DNA of 30,000 nucleotides from Theodoxus fluviatilis (Eukaryota > Mollusca > Gastropoda > Cycloneritida > Neritidae), in contig JAWQFJ010009650.1 of assembly GCA_034096865.1 (NCBI GenBank), forward strand, positions 1 through 30,000, given 5' to 3'. Position 1 is the first letter of the stretch; each line of letters opens with the position of its first letter. The notes below the pieces were generated by a model, which saw nothing but the letters and a program-made list of their open reading frames with translations, was not told where the DNA came from and did not search any database. Shown one piece after another: positions 9,570 through 21,200 of the stretch. Made by a program: the position numbers and the translations under genes.

Positions 9570-9795
9570 CAGGAGTCATCTGTCTATTTCTTCACTCCTC
9601 CTCTTTTCACCACTCCCCTCCACCCTTCTCCTCCTCCCCATGGGGGAGTCCCTGCTTGGCTCGCAGTAATGCCGTCCTACTACCATCTCCTCCACAGTGT
9701 GCGCCCCGCCCCCAGCCCTCTACCCCCCACCCCCACCCCACCCCCCACCCCCCTTCCCATTTACTTCCTGTCAACTTGTCAGTCCCTTGCTATCC
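9570..9795 (+). repeat. Second C-rich pyrimidine tract
   Basis: Mainly C/T on the plus strand. A dense C-run block at 9722-9753 with one- to two-base A interruptions is again able to form a minus-strand G-quadruplex. Confidence 0.65.
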
Positions 9796-9868
9796 CTCAT
9801 TCCTTCCACGCCTCAACGTAGCCATTTCCAGTCTTACTGAAGTGGTTGTTGTGGTGACTGTTACCATG

Positions 9869-9873
9869 GTGTT

Positions 9874-9906
<33 letters not shown>

Positions 9907-10011
9907 TTGTGTGCGCGCGCGTGTGTGTGTGTTTGTGTTTGTGTGTGTTTGTGTGTGTGTGAGTGTGTTTCTGTGTGCATTTGTGTGAGTGTGTATTTGT
10001 GTGAGTGTGTA

Positions 10012-10058
<47 letters not shown>

Positions 10059-10165
10059 TTGTGTTTGTATTTGTGTGTGTATGTGTGTGTGTGTGCATGC
10101 GCGCGTGGCGTGCGCGCGAGTGAGTGCGCGATCGTGTGTATGCGTGCGTGCGAGTATTTGTATAT
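9869..10165 (+). repeat. GT microsatellite array, interrupted
   Basis: Long GT runs on the plus strand broken by TTGTG, AGTG and GCGCGC. Alternating purine-pyrimidine DNA of this kind can adopt Z-form. ORFs of V/C or H/T repeats across it are artefacts. Confidence 0.95.
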
Positions 10166-12187
10166 GCCTGTGTATTGTGTGCCCGAGGGTGCCAGGCAGT
10201 GTTATTTGTAAGTAAATATGTTTATGCGTGTGATAATGTGTGTATGCATATGAATGTGCATATGATTGTCATAGTCAATTTCTATACAAGTGGATTTCGA
10301 AGAAAATAAGCCGTTCTCTTCTGTTGCTGAGATCATTTGTTCCACCAAAATTATTACTGCCACATTCGTCTATTTTTGAGGGGTGGGGTGAGACGTGGGG
10401 TGGGGATTGGAGGCTTTAAAAATTCGTTGTTTAATCTCATAATGACTTTAGCGTACACGTCAGGATTGGAAAGAGGGAGTGCACGATTGTATTGGAATCC
10501 ACAGGAGCCCCTATGGCACTTGAAATGTGCCTGGACTGGCTTTTCTTCCTGGAGACCCCCTGGGGTTGGGGGGCAGCATGGACCCACTGCGACCACCTGG
10601 CTGATTTAGGAGAGGTGAATAACAACGGAAATCAAGACGACCAGTCTTTCCTCAAACAGGTCTAGTGATGCTTGTTTACAATGTCTTACATATTTCACAA
10701 AGGCTGATAGATCACGAGCACTTAATCCATCTCGTTCATTTCATTCCTCTCCGAGTATTTGCTGCTAGCTACAGCGTGTAGTGGACAAGGTGTGCAAGAA
10801 ATAGCAAGGGCCGCTCACTTTCTCACGTTCAAATCTTTGATTAAAATTAATCAGTGTTTTCTTTTTGTTTCATTTTTTAATAAATGATGGGTTTCAAAAT
10901 AATGTCATACGAAAGTCACAGTCAGTCGCAGTCATAATCATGTATAATCATGATATTTCATTGCTCTTTGAGGAGAAAGACTTGTCCTACTTCATTAGGC
11001 TCATTAAACACATTAGCACTGCTATCCAGCTAATCATGTCGCAGCTAATGAGGAAAGCATTGAACAAATCGAGGAATCAAGGAAACAAACGATTCGAAGG
11101 TTTAATGCCTTTCTAAGCAGTGAGAACTTTTCACGTGTTGCTGACTGGGTAGCAACGTCCCTTGAAAGAAGAGAAGGGCTTTAATTGACATATACTGCAT
11201 GTATAACGTTACTCCGTTATCCGTGATATTCCTTTTTACCAGTAGCAGTTGTCTGCCGTGCGTTAGAATAGGCCCACGTTATATTTTTCACAGTTTGTTG
11301 TCCTTTGTGGTCGGATAGTGAACGTGCTGTTTTTTCGACAGCTGATATCCAAGGTCTGTATTGTTGATTGATCAGAAACAAGCAACAAAGAAACCCAAGA
11401 TCGCCGCCCTGTACATCAAGACAGTTCTTCTGGGAAGATCATCTTGAAAAATAAAAAATTATTTGGGAAGAACATTGCCTGATAGGCACTGACCTAAAAA
11501 GGCAAAAACACGTTAAAGTCCTCCATTATTGCCCAGTTCATGAATACAATGTATTTGCATCATGCGATCAAGTAGCGAAGTGAAATTGAATCACTATCAA
11601 GCCATTCCATCATAGGGATAGAATATTGGCGCCTAAACATTTAACCCAGGTCAAATTCTGACTTTTGGGGGGAATCTCTCACATTTTGTTTGAATGCCAC
11701 TTTCAGGAAGCACACTCGTCTTTTTCGCAATCCACAATTCGCCACAACACGAGGAGATCTAACGGAAGAGTTGATGTAATTCTTAAAAGACGACTTCATT
11801 AGTATTGATCTTAACACCAGAATAATAAAAAGGGATACTTCAGTTAAAAAACGTGCGTGCCTATGCAGTTAGTAAATACACAAGGGAAAGACGTGTTCTG
11901 AGTACGAGCCACCCATCCCCTGTCGCCACTCTATCTATAGTAAACACTCTTTAAAGTTTGGATTGGGAAAGCTTCCCTAAGCAGGACACGCGTGTGATGG
12001 CTTCCCCTTACGCAGGAAGAAGCTGGGACGAATGTGTAGTATTTACCCGTGAGTTCCACATCCACCGTTCTAAACAAACGTGTGGTCTCCTCTACTGAAC
12101 ACCGATCTACCTAAGGCGCTGTCTTGTGGTAGTCACGATGGAATCATGAGATTGTCTGGCCCTTGCCATGCATTGAACCCCCTATTT
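10166..12187. other. Unassigned non-coding sequence, likely intronic
   Basis: Mostly unique, moderately AT-rich DNA without a credible exon on either strand. At 10380-10405 four GGGG runs with loops of 1, 8 and 1 base form a near-canonical plus-strand G-quadruplex motif. No transposon ends were recognised. Confidence 0.35.
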
Positions 12188-12220
12188 GCCCCTCCCCCCC
12201 CCCTCCTCCTCCTCCTCCTC
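12188..12220 (+). repeat. Poly-C plus CTC microsatellite
   Basis: A run of about 11 C is followed by six CTC units; pyrimidine on the plus strand. Confidence 0.9.
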
Positions 12221-12744
12221 GAGACGTCTTTGCGTCTGCGACAAAGTCAATCTGCCTTTCGGCGCGATCACAAAGTAACATTGTGCGCGTCTGCCATGCA
12301 AGGGATATGTGATACACTCGAGAATTTTCGTCCTTTGACCAGCAGGATTTTGCATATAAAATACATTGTTTCAGGTAACGGTTTGCAATTTGCAAGAAGG
12401 GGAGAAAAAAAAATCTGACAAACATGGATGGAGCTTGAACAAAGAAGGCACCTGTAACTTCTGACATTTGTGCATGGGTAGGACTAAACCTAGCATAGGT
12501 CAGGGTTCGGTAAATGTAGATGCGTTTAGCTGTATCTTAGGTTTTCTCCTTCATGGGATCACTTTCTGGTTACGCGCACATAAAACGTAAGCTTATCTGA
12601 ATAAATCAGCGCTTATTGGGCATACATTTCTCTCTCCGCTTGCAGACTTATGATGGGCCGACACCTCATTGGACGTAGAACGATCGCAAAGACCTTCTCA
12701 TCTGATGCTGCTCGTAACATCAGCTGTCCCATGTCCATCCCAAA

Positions 12745-13336
12745 TATTCCTCTCACCCCGGAAACTCTGCCCCCGGACACCCCCCTCCTCAAATCCCTGA
12801 TGTCGTCCCCACTATCCTCCTCTGTTCTCCATCATCCCCCCCCCCCCCGCCGTCCCCTACCTTTCCCCCTCCTACCCATACCCTTCCTTCCTTCTCCCCA
12901 TCTCCTCTCCCCCTTTTTTCTTACCCTTTCATTCCCCCTCAGTCCTTATTCCACATACATTTTCTCCGCCTTTTTCCCACTTCAATCCCCTTGTTGCTAC
13001 GCATATACTTCCTCAACCTACCCAATCTCCCCTCCTACCCACCTCCGCTACTTCCTTCCTTAACCCATCCCCCTTCCTATTATCTTCTCTCCCCTTTCCT
13101 CCCCACTATCTTCCTCCCCCCACCCTACCTTTCATTATATCATCAAACATTCCCTCTATTTTACTCTCCATATTCTTCATTCCCCCCTCCCCCCTTTCTC
13201 CCCATACCGCTCCTTCCTCAACCCAATGGTCTCTTTTCTCCTCACCCTCACGGCCCATCTCAGCCCTCTCCTCCATCCCCCCCCCCCCTCCATTTCCACC
13301 CCACCCATCATCCCTTCCCATCTCGTCTGCTCGCCG
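12745..13336 (+). repeat. Long polypyrimidine tract (about 590 bp)
   Basis: Plus strand is overwhelmingly C and T for almost 600 bases, including C runs of 10 or more near 12837 and 13278. It is not a simple short-period repeat. Such tracts can form triplex (H-DNA). Proline/serine-rich ORFs over it are compositional. Confidence 0.85.
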
Positions 13337-14170
13337 CCATCGTAGGCGCAGTGCTCTCGTCGTTCCCGACTTCCTACGAGTCGTCTTCGATTCTTTGGTA
13401 GCGACAGGCTACACAGGCCCTGACAAGAGAACTTTGCCTCCCATCCTCTTCTCCCCCTCCGCCCGCCGTGCAAATTTCCCCGTGTCGTGCTGACGTGCTT
13501 GCGCGGGTGATAGATAGGCACTTGAACTCCGCCTCAGTTTCGTCATTGTTCCCCATCTCGTGGCAACACCCTCGTCTCCCCACTCGCCTTTGTTGCTGGA
13601 CGCTGTGTTTTGGACGTTGGCAAGACGGAAGCCGCGGGCCAGACGCGCTGAATTGGAGAGGAGCTGACTTGGCCTGGACAGTGGCTTCTACGGGCGCGAC
13701 CATTTGGCACTCGCCTTCATGGCCAGTCGATAAGCCAGGACACTTTTGGCTATCGAGAATGGAAGAAAGTAGCAACTCTCTACCTGATCGTGGACGTTCT
13801 GTACCACGCATATCTTGTTCAGTTAAAAAAAGCAGATGTGGTTCTAGGTTGTCTCCCTTGCAAAAGTATATGAACAATCAGTGAGCAACTAGCTATATGG
13901 GGGAATGCTTTTTCATCGTTTTTTCTAAATACGTTTTCTTCTCTTAGATTGGGATTTGGCGCAGTGACTCGCTGTGCTGGCAATTTTTACTGCAATCAGT
14001 TGCCATAGTCACGCCCCTGCTCAAGAAGACTGGACTGCTATTTTCCATCAGAGCATGCTACTTAAAACACCCTGTAAGAAGACTTTTTGAAAATGGAAAC
14101 GACCAGGAACCAAGCAAATGCTTTGTTTCATGAGGCAATATAGATGCGCACGTGGCACTACCATTGACGG
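13337..14170. other. Unassigned sequence, no supported gene
   Basis: More GC-balanced DNA with overlapping ORFs on both strands (13374-13877 minus, 13468-13884 plus). Neither shows a recognisable domain, splice-supported extension or clean codon pattern, so neither is called. Confidence 0.3.
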
Positions 14171-14335
14171 AACTGGCAGTGTACATGTGTATGCGCGCGC
14201 ATGTGTGCATGCTAATACACGCGTGCATATACGCCTGAGATTGCGCGTGCATATGTGTGAGTGTGTGCCAAAACACGTGCAGCAATGTATACCAATGCAG
14301 GTGCATGTGTGTAAGCGTGTGAGTGTACACACTTA
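14171..14335 (+). repeat. Degenerate GT/GC alternating tract
   Basis: Mixed gtgtatgcgcgcgcatgtg-type sequence with alternating purine-pyrimidine character and several cgtgca/tgcatg blocks; a decayed GT microsatellite. Confidence 0.6.
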
Positions 14336-15720
14336 TTTGTTTTTTAGATAGCAGAGAAGTAGACAGGAGACAACATTGTACCGATGGAGCAGAGGAGCAA
14401 TCTATGCAATCTGGTTCGCCTTTCCTGGGTTGACATACTAAACGATCGAGAAAAAGATGAAATGCAGCAAAATTCACGAAATTTCACCACAAGGGTCTTT
14501 TCCTGATGCTTTTTTTTAACGATATCCGAAACGGCTAACCTTGTTCTCATTGTATTTCCCTCCAGAGAGTCCACCTCCCAAACTTCTACTTCATCGTTCT
14601 GTGTTCACGAACTTTGCAAACATTCAATTACAATTTAGTTATATGTCTAGATTGTATGCGCTGTTAGAATTTAATTGACTTGTTGTGCTTGAACACAGTT
14701 AGTAACAAGCTTATTTTCCACTGTTAAAATTCACAATAACTGTCAAACGTCTGAAAAAAGAGATATGTTTTGCTCATAGACACAACTTAGAATATCGCAC
14801 AACTCTGCGTGATGCGAGCTAGGTCCGGGGAGATCTATTTGTTACACATATGGCTCAATAGCAAGCAACGTTGACGTCGCCAGTTGCGCAGGGCTGACGA
14901 GGGGTGCCTCTGTAAATCCCTTTGCAAAACAAACCACCGACTCAAGGGCGAGCAGTGCAGGAATCACAGAGCAAGGAAACTGTCACACGTCAAGCTTACC
15001 TCATCCATTGCCTGCATGACTTGCCGTCAACACAGCAGAAATGACGGATGCAAGAGGCAGATGGCGCGTGGCATGCTGGACGTTTTCCCCTTCCTCTCCA
15101 AGGATCTCTGGCTTCTCCAGGGAGAACTACAAAAAAAGCGCCAATGAATGGGCTGCTGCATGGGAAGAGACGGGCCTAGAGTTGAATGAAGTGAAGAAAA
15201 ACGCCTAATCTCAAGCTCGTTTTTCATCAGACGTCCCCAAAAAGCCCCACGCAGATGCGAGTCCGTTCCTTGCATGCAGGCGTCGATTTGTCAAACTGCT
15301 CTCATGGGACGCGCATGCGCATGAGAGCGGGAAGTAGGACAGAGGATTTCCAGCGGTAGAGGAAGTGAGCGAGACATGTGTCCCAAATCGTCCTTCCAAT
15401 ACATCATAGAGATCTCAGACAAACATGTAGGGGTAAGAAAATTCTACTTTAAATCTCCATGCGTCGAATTGGAAAAGGTGCAAAATGTATAGGGTCATCC
15501 GATAGGCATGCTGTTCACGGGAAGCACGTTGTGTCTGTATTCTTGGTTCGTGCTACAGTTATCACACTTCCTTGCATATTTGAGATTGAGAGAGGCCAAG
15601 CTGTAACTGGGGATATCGTGACTTGACTGACTCATACTCTAACCTACTTTGGTGATGCTTGTCATCGGTAGCCTTACATAGCCAACAATGGCCATCTAGG
15701 TCATAACATTCAATACTTGG
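14336..15720. other. Unassigned sequence, likely intronic
   Basis: No exon, RNA gene or transposon recognised. ORFs are short and lack motifs. Confidence 0.3.
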
Positions 15721-16032
15721 CATCCATTCATTCATTTATTCATTCATTCATTCATTTATTCATTCACCCACTCATTCATTCATTTATTTGTTCGTTTGTT
15801 CATTTATCCACTTATGTATTTACTCACTCACTCACTCACTCACTCACTCACTCACTCACTCACTCACTCACTCACTCACTCACTCACTCACTCACTCACT
15901 CACTTATTCACTCACTCATGTATTCATTCATTCATTCATTCATTCGTTCATTCATTCGCTCATTCATTCATTTATTCTCATTTATTCATTTATTCACTCA
16001 TTTATTCACTCATTCATTCATTCATTCATTCA
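15721..16032 (+). repeat. CATT / ACTC tetranucleotide microsatellite
   Basis: About 312 bp of CATT-family units (CATT, TATT, CGTT) surround a perfect ACTC block of about 82 bp (15822-15903). It ends about 10 bp before the receptor exon acceptor, so its T-rich end supplies most of the polypyrimidine region of that splice site. The S/F/I/H repeat peptides encoded through it are not part of the protein. Confidence 0.95.
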
Positions 16033-16043
16033 ATTCCCCGCAG

Positions 16044-16309
16044 ATTCCCCTTACCGCGACAAGCTGTCGATGGCCATCCTGGAGCTGCAGGAGAACGGGC
16101 AGATCCAGATGCTGTACAACAAGTGGTGGAAGGGGCCGGGCACCTGCATGCGGGAGGAGAAGAAAGACAGCAAGGCCAACTCCCTGGGCGTGGAGAACGT
16201 GGGTGGCATCTTCGTGGTCCTCCTGGCAGGCCTGGCCATGGCAGTCCTGGTGGCCATCTGCGAGTTCGTCTGGAAGTCCCGTAGGAACGCCCACGCACAT
16301 GAAGAGAAG
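16044..16309 (+). CDS. GRIK: Kainate-type ionotropic glutamate receptor, penultimate coding exon
   Basis: The exon is bounded by acceptor ccccgcag (ending 16043) and donor AAG|GTAAGA (16310). It starts in phase 1 (the first codon is completed by an upstream exon) and ends in phase 0. It encodes 88 full codons. SPYRDK and an AILELQENG helix form the end of the S2 ligand-binding lobe. NKWWKGPGTC carries the conserved WW and the cysteine expected to form the S2 disulfide. LGVENVGGIF leads into the M4 transmembrane helix (about 25 residues, through AICEFVW), followed by KSRRNAH at the cytoplasmic face. The SPYRDK, LGV-N-GGIF and KS+-NA pattern matches GluK1-3 kainate receptors rather than AMPA or NMDA types. 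Upstream exons (amino-terminal domain, S1, M1-M3) are not in the window. The protein is a postsynaptic glutamate-gated cation channel subunit. Confidence 0.93.
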
Positions 16310-16370
16310 GTAAGAAATGAGGAGGCAGTTGAAGTGTAGAGGAGTGTAAGGATGGTGTGTGTGTGCTTGC

Positions 16371-16431
<61 letters not shown>

Positions 16432-16495
16432 CGTATGTGTGTGTGTGCGTGCGTGCGTGTGTGTGTGTGTGTGTGCTTGCGTGCGTGTGTGTGTG

Positions 16496-16536
<41 letters not shown>

Positions 16537-16554
16537 GGTGTGTGTGTGTGTGTG

Positions 16555-16589
<35 letters not shown>

Positions 16590-16973
16590 CGCGTGTCTGT
16601 GTATATGTGTGTGTGTGTGTGCGTGTTTGTGCCTGCGTGCATGCGTACGTGGGTGTGTTTGTGTGTATATGTGTGTGTGCCTGCGTGCATGCTTGCGTGC
16701 GTGCGTACTTTTGTGTGCTGGTGTATATGTGTGTGTGTGTGTGCGTGTGTACAGGGTATGTGTGTAGATGTGTTTTACGTGTGCATATGTGTATATGTGT
16801 GTGTCTGTGAGCGGCCGCATGCATGTGTATGTGCGCTTGTTTTTCATATTTTCCTTCTTCTTTGAGTGCTGTACTGCCTCAACACCGTCTTCGTTACTTC
16901 CGTTCATGCTGGCGTTGTCTTTGATCCTCTCCGGTGTCTCCATCGTCGTCTCTGTTTCTCTCTCTCCTCACAG
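16310..16973 (+). other. Receptor intron with GT microsatellite
   Basis: This 664-base GT-AG intron has donor GTAAGA and acceptor tctctcctcacag. About 460 bp (16351-16815) is GT repeat with GC interruptions, starting about 40 bases after the donor, so the pre-mRNA carries a long UG tract. A short conventional pyrimidine tract precedes the acceptor. Confidence 0.9.
16351..16815 (+). repeat. GT microsatellite array inside the receptor intron
   Basis: Long GT runs with gcgcgc, gcgtgc, tatgtg and similar interruptions. GT is on the sense strand of the receptor gene. Confidence 0.96.
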
Positions 16974-17294
16974 TGTGGCCATGTGTTGCAGCAGTCCTTG
17001 TGCTCGGAGATGATGGAGGAGTTACGCTTCGCCGTGCGCTGCTTGGGATCCACGCAGAAGCCACGGTTTAAGCGCAAGTGCTCCAAGTGCAAGCTCCCAA
17101 AGGGGTTGGAGGCGCACACACACACACCCGAGGCGCTCTCGGACTCGCCCAACGGAATCATTCAGCTGCGGGAGATCCGGCGTACATCGCCCTCGGCCAG
17201 CCGCGACCCCGAGGAGCGAGAGTTCCGGCCTGGGCACTCCAGAGAGTTCAACGGCGAGTACCTCCACGTGGACTACAGCGATCCCGAAGCATGA
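16974..17294 (+). CDS. GRIK: Kainate-type ionotropic glutamate receptor, terminal coding exon
   Basis: Acceptor cag ends at 16973 and the exon continues in phase 0 from the preceding one. It encodes 106 residues and ends at TGA 17292-17294. The proximal part, SLCSEMMEELRFAVRC, matches the juxtamembrane tail of GluK1-3 (a CSxMVEELR-like motif) and confirms the kainate assignment. The rest is a cytoplasmic tail: a basic cluster RKCSKCK, a histidine-threonine stretch encoded by a CA repeat, an IRRTS sequence fitting the PKA consensus, an acidic/arginine-rich stretch and the C-terminus YSDPEA. The distal tail is not alignable by eye to vertebrate GluK tails, which is normal for this fast-evolving part. 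Regulation by phosphorylation is inference. Confidence 0.92.
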   Translation, partial: CGHVLQQSLCSEMMEELRFAVRCLGSTQKPRFKRKCSKCKLPKGLEAHTHTPEALSDSPNGIIQLREIRRTSPSASRDPEEREFRPGHSREFNGEYLHVDYSDPEA

Positions 17295-18427
17295 CAGAGG
17301 ACCTGCCAAGCCGAGGAGCACTGCCACGTGTGAGAGGCGGGCGGGATGTGTCGATGGCGTGGAGGCTCGTGCTGATGGGTTTTCCTGCTCGGTCTTGGAA
17401 AGAATGCCGTGTGACCTTGATGTCCTGGACCAATCTGTGAAAGGATGACGTTGTGGTCGTCTGGTGTGTCTTCAAAGATAAAAACAACATGTGACACAGG
17501 TCAGGAAGGGGTACTAAAAATCAATCAACACATGCTGTTGTTTTGTTCCATAAGGTCCCATAATGAATACCACAGAATGGAAACGTAGAGAGCTGAGGAG
17601 AGAGGTGTCCTCTTGACAGCAGAGACAGACTGTCAGTAGTCTGATAGCGAGACTGACTTCCCCATTTCAGGTTTCTATGGAGACCAGTACACGGATTTTT
17701 CTTACCTGTCAAGATTTAAATGAACGTTTTTGATTACACCAACATACGCAGGTTACTAATGGAGATACATTACATGGGAAATGTATGTAAATGGTTGTCA
17801 AAAGTGCAATGGAATGAATTATCAGTTTGAATTATTTGAGAATTGTTCATGCTGGTATTTGACTATTTGCATGAAGCAACCTATCACTTGAATTCGTTTA
17901 ATAACTTGTACAAATTCGTAAATGTGTAGATGTTGTGTCGGTTTTATAAGAAGCAAGGCGTTATCCCGAACACCCAGATACATATCTTTATTTAAAGTTA
18001 ATTATCCCTTGAAGAAAAAGTACATGTGAGACACGTTTGAAATTGCCTTGATGTTTTGATGTGGTATGATCAACACTTTTTATTTTCTGGAGCTTGTTTT
18101 TGTTATATCTCAATTACGTAAATACCGGCAACATCCTAGGACCTTTAAAATGGTTCTATGGACTATTTCATAAGCTTGCATAGGCCTTGAAGGCACGTTG
18201 ACCATTAGTTTCAAAGTAGTTACATGGTGATGGCTGCCGTTTTTGAGTCTCCTCATGAAGTGGCTACTTGGATGTGTTGATAGGTTCCCAAACACTCTGT
18301 GACCCTCATTTTCATTGGCCCTAATGACAGCTTCTGTCTTGTCCACGAATGCGTCACGGTTATTTGTACATGGCTTACAATGTGATTACATGAATATCGA
18401 GTGACAACGGTGATCTTTATGTAGCTG

Positions 18428-18495
18428 CGAACAACAACAACGACAATAATGATGATGATGATTATGACGACGACGACGACGATAATAATAAAAGC
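18428..18495 (+). repeat. Mixed trinucleotide microsatellite (AAC, GAT, GAC, AAT)
   Basis: Short runs of AAC, GAT, GAC and AAT lie side by side; an AATAAA at 18487-18492 falls inside and could act as an early poly(A) signal. Confidence 0.85.
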
Positions 18496-18689
18496 AACAA
18501 CAACAAAACCACAAATTTTTCTTTTGCAAAATACTGAGACTGAAACCGTATGGTCGGTTTACTTAGCACAAATGTCTCTCAGTATCGCATAGGCTTATCT
18601 GCATTGTCTCGGAGCCCCATGGACCGCCTAGAAGTCACCGATAACTAAACCAAATCCTGGAAAAACGTGTTTCTCTGACTTGGTTTATT

Positions 18690-18697
18690 TGTACATA
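18690..18697 (+). promoter_or_regulatory. Pumilio-type element TGTACATA
   Basis: Perfect match to the PUF/Pumilio consensus UGUANAUA in the sense orientation of the putative 3' UTR. Confidence 0.4.
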
Positions 18698-20626
18698 ATC
18701 TGTGTGCATTCAATGATCGGTAATGGACGATTCAGCGCCGAAGTGTAGAATGCGTGCATGATATTCCACAAGTGACTCCAGCAAAAGATGCCTCTCTCTT
18801 GACAAAGCAGTGTGGAAGGTTATCGAGAATAATTATACGAAAGAGAGGTACAGCCGGTAATACGCATTCAGCGAGGCCAATTTAGCTGTTCTTGCATGGA
18901 GCAGAGAGTGATGAATCAAGGACTTCTATGGGGAGATCATGCTGTGCAAGAGTAAAGTTGCTGCATGTCAAATCCATACTTAACACAGAAATGTCTGAGG
19001 TCAGGTACGCGAACACAAAATGAGTGCATGGAGGCTTTGGGAGAAACCCTGGCGGAGGCTGACGCCACAATGATGACTATAAAGAGACCATAGTACCTGG
19101 ATGCTTTTATTCATACGTAGCACCCTATCCGACTGTTGTGTCTATGAGTATACCCTCACTCTGCAGGTGCAGTGTTGACCGTGAGAAACCTACATTATTC
19201 TGTGACAGAAGAGGACAGACAACCGCTGTGGAAAGGAAATCATTCGCCTTTAAAGTGTTGAAAAACAACTTATCGTCGGAAGCATGTTAAAGTTGCCTTT
19301 GTGCTTTGTGCTAAAAAACTTGTACAAGAACGCCCTGGAGACCCCATGTAACTGCCATAAAAAAGATGCAGATGATGGCACATGTGCACTTCTGGAATGA
19401 TATACACCTTGTCAAGGGATTCCAGGAAGTTGTTTATACATGCAGGATATACATCGATTTATATCTTAGAGACTGAATTGTGTGCTTCGAGAACAAATAT
19501 GTGACTGTGTCTGTTAAAGGTGTTGTTATATGTTTAAAGCTGCCTATTCGTTGGTTTGTTTTCAAAACGTTCACCAGATTGAGATACTTGTATCTTTCAA
19601 CTCTTTGTGTGACAATGCGTGATACTCATAAACATAGTTTGTTGAAACTGTGATGACGGACATGCCGAATACTACATTGGAAACATGGAGTGAAGAAAAG
19701 CTTGTTGATGTCGTCAGGGAAAAATAGGAAATCTGATGAGTGACATCATACCGGAGAAAGGTCGTGGTGTGAAGGTCTGGGACACCACGAGACTACAACA
19801 CCACTGCATGTCTCTTTCCTGCGCTTGTTAGTTTGGGCCAGCACTCAGACGAGCAGATACAGTGCACAATCCAGAGAGATCAAAACTTTCTTTCCAACAG
19901 AAGTGGATTTGTGTTACGGATGATAAAACCTACTGGTGGGAAGCAGATTCTTCTCAAACTCGGGTTTTCTACAGACCATGCCGTGCGAAGCAAACCACAT
20001 GCGACCTTGCAAAAAAGGCGATTGTGTGAAACAGGGTCTCGCCTCGCAGGCCAGAAGAATGATGACAAAAGCACTGTTGCAATGTTGAATGAGTTCTAAA
20101 AAAGGAGCATCGCTATGGTATTCCGAGGTTGTTGTTTTCCTCAAACTGTACAGCTGCGTCAGTTTTGCACAACACTGTGTCGTTACAGTAGCCTCCATCG
20201 ATTGCATTGTGACATAGATGTACGTATATGTCAGTCCACGTCATATCTAGTGCGTAATTTGTTTGGCGTTGTATTAGGCACTTTTCATCTGCCTCGGCTT
20301 TGATGGTGTGTGATGAACACCCGTCTCCTGAAATAGATTATGTTCCACTATGTGTCCTTCCCAGGAGTGTTAAGGTCTGGATGAGCTGCCATTACATTGT
20401 GATGTAAATCGAACAAGTACAATGAGGAGCGACCGCGCATTTGATAGTTTCACTCACTGTAAAACAGTTTGTGTTTCTGTGTCCACGACTCCCATCTTCA
20501 CTCCATTCTCGACGTGTAGTTACATTATGCTTGAGTAACAGAAAGAGTGGTCTCCTCTATCGCTTTCACATCTTCCTATGTGCTGTACAGAGTTCGGTCG
20601 TGCATCAAGTATGTGAGGATTCACCG

Positions 20627-20634
20627 TGTAAATA
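20627..20634 (+). promoter_or_regulatory. Pumilio-type element TGTAAATA
   Basis: Perfect match to UGUANAUA, sense orientation. Confidence 0.4.
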
Positions 20635-21192
20635 GTATGTAATGCAAGTTTATGTGTGGAAACGAGTGCTTAGTAAAAAATTTATGATGGTATCCTTTTC
20701 GTTTAGCATTTAATGAGCTTAGGAATGTGTCTAGGGAAACAGGTTTTTGTACCCAAAACGCATTTGTGAACGCTCGTATACAAAAAAGCATGTTTGTTAG
20801 GCACAGTAAGCAGCTTGTTACTCCTGCAACGGAAGAACGTTACCACAAGAGCTGTATGTGGGTTTTGTATTGTGTTTGCTATATTTAGGATGAAACATTT
20901 TCCCCCAAAGTGTTCTGAGAACATTATATTGTAATAGTTTGGTTGCTTTTATTCTGGTGGATGTTGATTGACTAGGGTTTGTGTTTGGACAAGATGACTA
21001 AGTCACACCTTATGCGCACTATACATATCAATCCTGAATGATTATTATTTGTGGTATAATTATCTAGTGCATGAAATTTGTCAATTTTGGACCTCTGCGC
21101 GTTCTTGACAAGGAGTCTATTCTGCAGATATTCATTTCCTTGAAATTGGCGTCTGTGAATTTCGTTATGTGGACTGTTGTGTTTGTTTTTAC

Positions 21193-21200
21193 TGTAGATA
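21193..21200 (+). promoter_or_regulatory. Pumilio-type element TGTAGATA
   Basis: Perfect match to UGUANAUA, sense orientation. Confidence 0.4.

Noticed and set aside
9790..10215. Cys/Val- and His/Thr-repeat ORFs over GT arrays here and at 16022-16943 and 27146-27508
   Set aside because: Dinucleotide repeats lack stops in most frames; no flanking gene structure.
13374..13884. Overlapping 167- and 138-codon ORFs on opposite strands
   Set aside because: No domain, no splice or promoter context, and both start or end in pyrimidine-biased DNA; likely chance openness in GC-richer sequence.
15717..16043. In-frame extension of the receptor exon leftward through the CATT array
   Set aside because: The frame is open only because the repeat lacks stops. 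The AG at 16042-16043 and the conserved SPYRDK just after it mark the true exon start.
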